Source of the DNA: a virus
DNA length: 33,144 bases
Strand: one strand, 5' to 3'
Virus record (IMG/VR): IMGVR_UViG_3300042544_000731
Location: 1 to 33,144 of that record
This document shows positions 31,326 to 33,144 of this stretch, one piece after another; the stretch's first letter is position 1, and each line of letters opens with the position of its first letter. A model generated the notes under the pieces. The model was not told where the DNA came from, made no database searches, and was given only the letters and a program-made list of their open reading frames with translations. The position numbers and the translations under genes were made by a program.

Positions 31326-32096
31326 GTTGTTGGTGTGAAGTGCAATGAATCCGGCCACAGTAGAACGCATCTGCTTTACTGGGTAATCAGAGACAACATA
31401 TATAAAGTCAAGCACGTTGTTGCATGCGTCCAAGAACGCAGGGTTGTCGAAGTGTGACGCCACGGCTGAGTGGGGGTGAATGTCTTGCGACACGTTGCGA
31501 ATGCAAGTGCGAAGGTGAACCCGTGCATGGTCTAAAAGTGCAAACCTTGTCTCATCACGCAACCGCGGGCGAATCGCGGCCGTCTCTAGGTTTTCCATGG
31601 CCTCGTCGTAGTTCTGGCCGTACTGGCACGCCTCTGCACGATGGGGTCTGGTCAGTGATTGCATCTTGAGGTCACCCGCGTTTGCATTCCACTTGCCACG
31701 TGTGCGGTATGAAGTCTCGAAGCAACCGGTGCGGTAAACCTTTCTGACTGCTTCATCATAGGAAAAACCCGCATCCTTTTGTTGCTCAATGAAGGCGTTG
31801 AAATACAGTGACTTGTGGCGTTTGGTTGTTGGTGAGAATCCATTGACGTGCATCCATAGCTCAACGTTGTCTGTGTGTTGGTTGTGCACTAACTGAGCAA
31901 CTTCTGTGCTGTATGAATAGCCGATGGCAAGGACATCGAAGTGCCCGAAGGATTCAATGTTGAGGCTGTGGGATTGGTGAATTGTCGGGTTGCGTGCAGA
32001 CATGTTGGTGCCTATACCCAAACCGCGCATTTCAGTACCGACGAGCTTTTTAGCCGCAGACGCAAAGCGTGCGGCAACTTGTGCATTAGTTGTCAT
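31323..32096 (-). CDS. hypothetical protein, first gene of the right early operon
   Basis: This 257-residue protein starts MTTNAQVAARFASAAKKLVG, with a His/Asn-rich middle (HQSHSLNIESFGHFDVLAIG, EVAQLVHNQHTDNVELWMHV), then RKVYRTGCFETSYRTRGKWN and a helical C-terminus. TGGAGATCATC precedes ATG 32096; an open frame to 32192 lies in the promoter leader and is rejected. It is the first gene after the promoter at 32205-32233, so it is probably expressed early and strongly. No family is recognised. Confidence 0.65.
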   Translation of the reverse strand: MTTNAQVAARFASAAKKLVGTEMRGLGIGTNMSARNPTIHQSHSLNIESFGHFDVLAIGYSYSTEVAQLVHNQHTDNVELWMHVNGFSPTTKRHKSLYFNAFIEQQKDAGFSYDEAVRKVYRTGCFETSYRTRGKWNANAGDLKMQSLTRPHRAEACQYGQNYDEAMENLETAAIRPRLRDETRFALLDHARVHLRTCIRNVSQDIHPHSAVASHFDNPAFLDACNNVLDFIYVVSDYPVKQMRSTVAGFIALHTNN

Positions 32097-32135
32097 GATG
32101 ATCTCCAGTGATACGTAAATAAGTGAGGGAGTTGC

Positions 32136-32151
32136 TAATCCCACGGGATTA
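32136..32151. repeat. palindrome TAATCCCACGGGATTA in the promoter leader
   Basis: It lies about 47 bases downstream of the expected start of the 32205-32233 promoter and 39 bases ahead of ATG 32096. It is not linked to a stop codon here. Confidence 0.9.
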
Positions 32152-32204
32152 GCGCTTTGTTGAGTCGGAGGGTTTGCTAAGACCTTTTCCAACTAAACAC
32201 CCAC

Positions 32205-32233
32205 ATTGTAGCAAGATATGGCATGGTTGTCAA
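32205..32233 (-). promoter_or_regulatory. sigma70-type leftward promoter
   Basis: Minus strand: TTGACA (32233-32228), 17-base spacer, TACAAT (32210-32205), with TGC before the -10. The 15 bases CCCCTTGACTTGACA match the promoter at 28701-28729 exactly, while the spacers differ, which supports function rather than chance duplication. Transcription should start near 32198 and run left over the 32096 gene and its neighbours to about 28726. Confidence 0.85.
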
Positions 32234-32252
32234 GTCAAGGGGCTGACTAAAT

Positions 32253-32299
32253 ATTACGTGGCGGACTTTCTGGCTGGGTGATTACGTGGCGGACTTTCT
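32253..32299. repeat. 19-base direct repeat, two copies
   Basis: ATTACGTGGCGGACTTTCT occurs at 32253-32271 and 32281-32299, 28 bases apart, just upstream of the leftward promoter. A shorter TGGCGGA follows at 32319-32325. The position suggests binding sites for an activator or an origin protein. Confidence 0.9.
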
Positions 32300-32424
32300 A
32301 CGCCTGTGTTTTGTAGTTTGGCGGATTAGTTTGCGGGGCGGGGAAATTAGTTCGGAAATTAGTCAGCTAAAGTGAGCGCAAGTTGTTGTTTTTAAAGACT
32401 TTAGTCAATTAGTTGGGTTTTCCG

Positions 32425-32504
32425 GTTAGAGAGAGAAAAGTATTGGGGGGTTTGGGGGGCTTAACCATCTAAAGGCTACTGGAATTTAACTTTTGCTCTC
32501 TAAC
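32425..32504. repeat. long imperfect inverted repeat around G-rich sequence
   Basis: GTTAGAGAGAGAAAAG (32425-32440) faces CTTTTGCTCTCTAAC (32490-32504); they pair along about 15 bases with one small bulge. The 49-base loop holds two G6 runs in TTGGGGGGTTTGGGGGGC. The structure could extrude in the origin region or fold in RNA. Confidence 0.6.
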
Positions 32505-32550
32505 TAACTAAACTAATAACTAATCAACTAATCTATCTATATCTATATAC
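32501..32550. other. AT-rich low-complexity tract
   Basis: This run is built from TAACTA, ACTAAT and CTATAT units with almost no G. It follows the inverted repeat and lies among other repeats, so it may be an unwinding element. It could also be simple-sequence drift. Confidence 0.45.
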
Positions 32551-32639
32551 CCCCCATGCCGATCCATGCCGAAAAAATCCTTTAAAATCAACAACTTAGC
32601 TCATCCATACAACATACCCACAATTCATGGTGAAAATAG

Positions 32640-32670
32640 TTTAGATTTTGTAAGTTTCGTGTAATCTAAA
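32640..32670. repeat. TTTAGATT / AATCTAAA inverted repeat
   Basis: The two 8-base arms (32640-32647 and 32663-32670) are perfect complements 15 bases apart. A third AATCTAAA lies at 32719-32726. These may be protein-binding sites in the control region. Confidence 0.5.
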
Positions 32671-32746
32671 AAAGCGGTCACTTACGTCGCAACCCGCATG
32701 AATACTCACTTCTTGCCAATCTAAACGACCATGCTTACGTCATGGT

Positions 32747-32762
32747 TAATCCCGCGGGATTA
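32747..32762. repeat. palindrome TAATCCCGCGGGATTA in the control region
   Basis: This fully symmetrical copy has no gene directly on either side. It lies between two isolated TACGTC sites and the TACGTC array, so it may link the leader palindromes to the origin-like region. Confidence 0.9.
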
Positions 32763-32786
32763 GGGGGGTATACAAAACGGGGGTTT

Positions 32787-32839
32787 TACGTCGCTCGTAC
32801 GTCATACGTCGGCCATATGTCGCTCATACGTCGTACGTC
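32787..32839. repeat. TACGTC array with 11- and 7-base spacing
   Basis: TACGTC starts at 32787, 32798, 32805, 32827 and 32834, with TATGTC at 32816. The steps are 11, 7, 11, 11 and 7 bases, built from units such as TACGTCGCTCG and TACGTCG. Two outlying TACGTC lie at 32683 and 32736. Regular spacing of one helical turn suggests iterons or a multi-site protein-binding region. Confidence 0.75.
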
Positions 32840-32860
32840 GTCGCATACTGGGCCGCGCGC

Positions 32861-32906
32861 ATGATAGTAGTTTGACGCAGGGCACGGCATGATAGTAGAT
32901 GATAGT
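32861..32906. repeat. ATGATAGT repeats
   Basis: ATGATAGTAG occurs at 32861-32870 and 32889-32898, and ATGATAGT directly again at 32899-32906. They lie between the TACGTC array and the terminator. Their role is unknown. Confidence 0.6.
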
Positions 32907-32926
32907 TTTGGCAAAAAATTTTGACG

Positions 32927-32950
32927 AAAAAAAAGCCCCCTTGCGGGGGC
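32927..32950 (-). terminator. intrinsic terminator of the right-edge gene
   Basis: On the minus strand GCCCCC-GCAA-GGGGGC (32950-32935) is a perfect 6-bp stem with a GNRA loop followed by TTTTTTTT (32934-32927). It ends transcripts coming from the small gene at 32971-33138 and isolates the control region from genes to the right. Confidence 0.9.
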
Positions 32951-32970
32951 TTGGCCGGTTTACCGGTTGG

Positions 32971-33138
32971 TTAAATTGAGGCGGTGCCTTTTACTGTTTT
33001 GCCCTTGGCCGCCTTGCTGACGCTAAACCCAAGGGTTATCAGGTGCGCGACAATGCGGGGGTGAAACACCGCATCTTTGAAATAACCCTCAAAATCGTCA
33101 AGCCATGCCGAAAATTTATCGGTTTCGGTTTTGACCAT
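32971..33138 (-). CDS. small hypothetical protein at the right edge
   Basis: This 55-residue protein, starting MVKTETDKFSAWLDDFEGYF and ending AAKGKTVKGTASI, has a helical acidic first half and a basic end. The frame is open to the window edge, so the true start may lie outside. It is followed after 20 bases by a strong terminator, which supports it as a transcribed gene. No family is recognised. Confidence 0.5.
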   Translation of the reverse strand: MVKTETDKFSAWLDDFEGYFKDAVFHPRIVAHLITLGFSVSKAAKGKTVKGTASI

Positions 33139-33144
33139 ATCAGG

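Larger units (their letters stand above)
32097..32970. other. gene-free control region, candidate origin
   Basis: No convincing gene lies in these 874 bases. The stretch contains, from left to right, a palindrome in the leader (32136), a leftward promoter (32205-32233), two 19-base direct repeats (32253-32299), a 15/16-bp imperfect inverted repeat flanking two G6 runs (32425-32504), an AT-rich tract of TAACTA/CTATAT repeats (32501-32550), a TTTAGATT/AATCTAAA inverted repeat (32640-32670), another palindrome (32747), a TACGTC array (32787-32839), ATGATAGT repeats (32861-32906) and a terminator (32927-32950). Clustered repeats beside an AT-rich tract are typical of a replication origin; no experiment supports this here. 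Confidence 0.55.

Noticed and set aside
32443-32462. G-quadruplex in the control region
   Set aside because: Only two long G-runs stand close together; a four-tract structure would need splitting of runs. Kept only as a comment on the inverted repeat.
25101-32762. Repeated palindromes considered as a CRISPR array
   Set aside because: Spacing is irregular, from hundreds to thousands of bases, genes fill the gaps, and no cas1 or cas2 is present. The Cas4-like nuclease belongs to the phage replication set.
1-33144. tRNA or rRNA genes
   Set aside because: No cloverleaf with conserved TTCGA-type arms or CCA end and no rRNA-like segment was seen by eye on either strand; a tRNA search program would be needed to exclude short ones.

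Overview
The window reads as part of a tailed-phage (Caudoviricetes) genome, most likely a podovirus-type phage of a Gram-negative aquatic bacterium. The evidence is the dense gene packing, with start/stop overlaps at many junctions, a late block of ejection-type virion proteins, and a replication block with its own DNA polymerase, primase-helicase and nucleases. No terminase, portal, capsid, lysis gene, integrase, tRNA or phage RNA polymerase lies in the window, so this is only part of a genome. The host cannot be fixed from these bases; base composition looks close to balanced.

Left arm, plus strand (1-10640): the tail of a gene cut by the window edge, a GNAT-type acetyltransferase, a virion protein ending in a short S74-type chaperone domain, a coiled-coil internal virion protein, a 2062-residue polyvalent internal virion protein with an HExxH peptidase-like motif and hydrophobic segments, then five very small basic proteins. 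These are late, particle-building genes. They meet the leftward genes head-on with no gap at 10640/10641.

Middle, minus strand (10641-20811): HNH nuclease, AEP-type primase fused to a DUF927-like helicase, an intrinsic terminator, a putative ssDNA-binding protein, a RyR-domain protein, SNF2 helicase, VRR-NUC-like nuclease, a zinc-ribbon protein, a Cas4-like Fe-S nuclease and a family A DNA polymerase with a leucine at the position equivalent to E. coli Pol I Phe762. Together these form a nearly complete replication and recombination set.

Right, minus strand (20808-32096): glutaredoxin, an XRE regulator, DUF3310, many small unknowns, and a scattered module made of a MoxR-type AAA+ ATPase, a metallopeptidase-like/VWA protein and a DUF3150-like protein. 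Two near-consensus sigma70 promoters with a shared upstream sequence (28701-28729 and 32205-32233) point leftward and probably drive these as early genes.

The most striking unexplained signal is a 16-bp inverted repeat, TAATCCCRYGGGATTA. I count nine copies: seven lie in leaders directly upstream of genes in the 25.1-32.2 kb block (including all three genes of the AAA+/VWA/DUF3150 module), one lies in the right-hand control region, and one lies inside the polymerase gene. In five copies the first three bases are the stop codon of the preceding gene. The 32097-32970 stretch carries no gene but holds a promoter, direct repeats, a long inverted repeat, an AT-rich tract and a helically phased TACGTC array, so it is the best candidate in the window for a replication origin and early control region.
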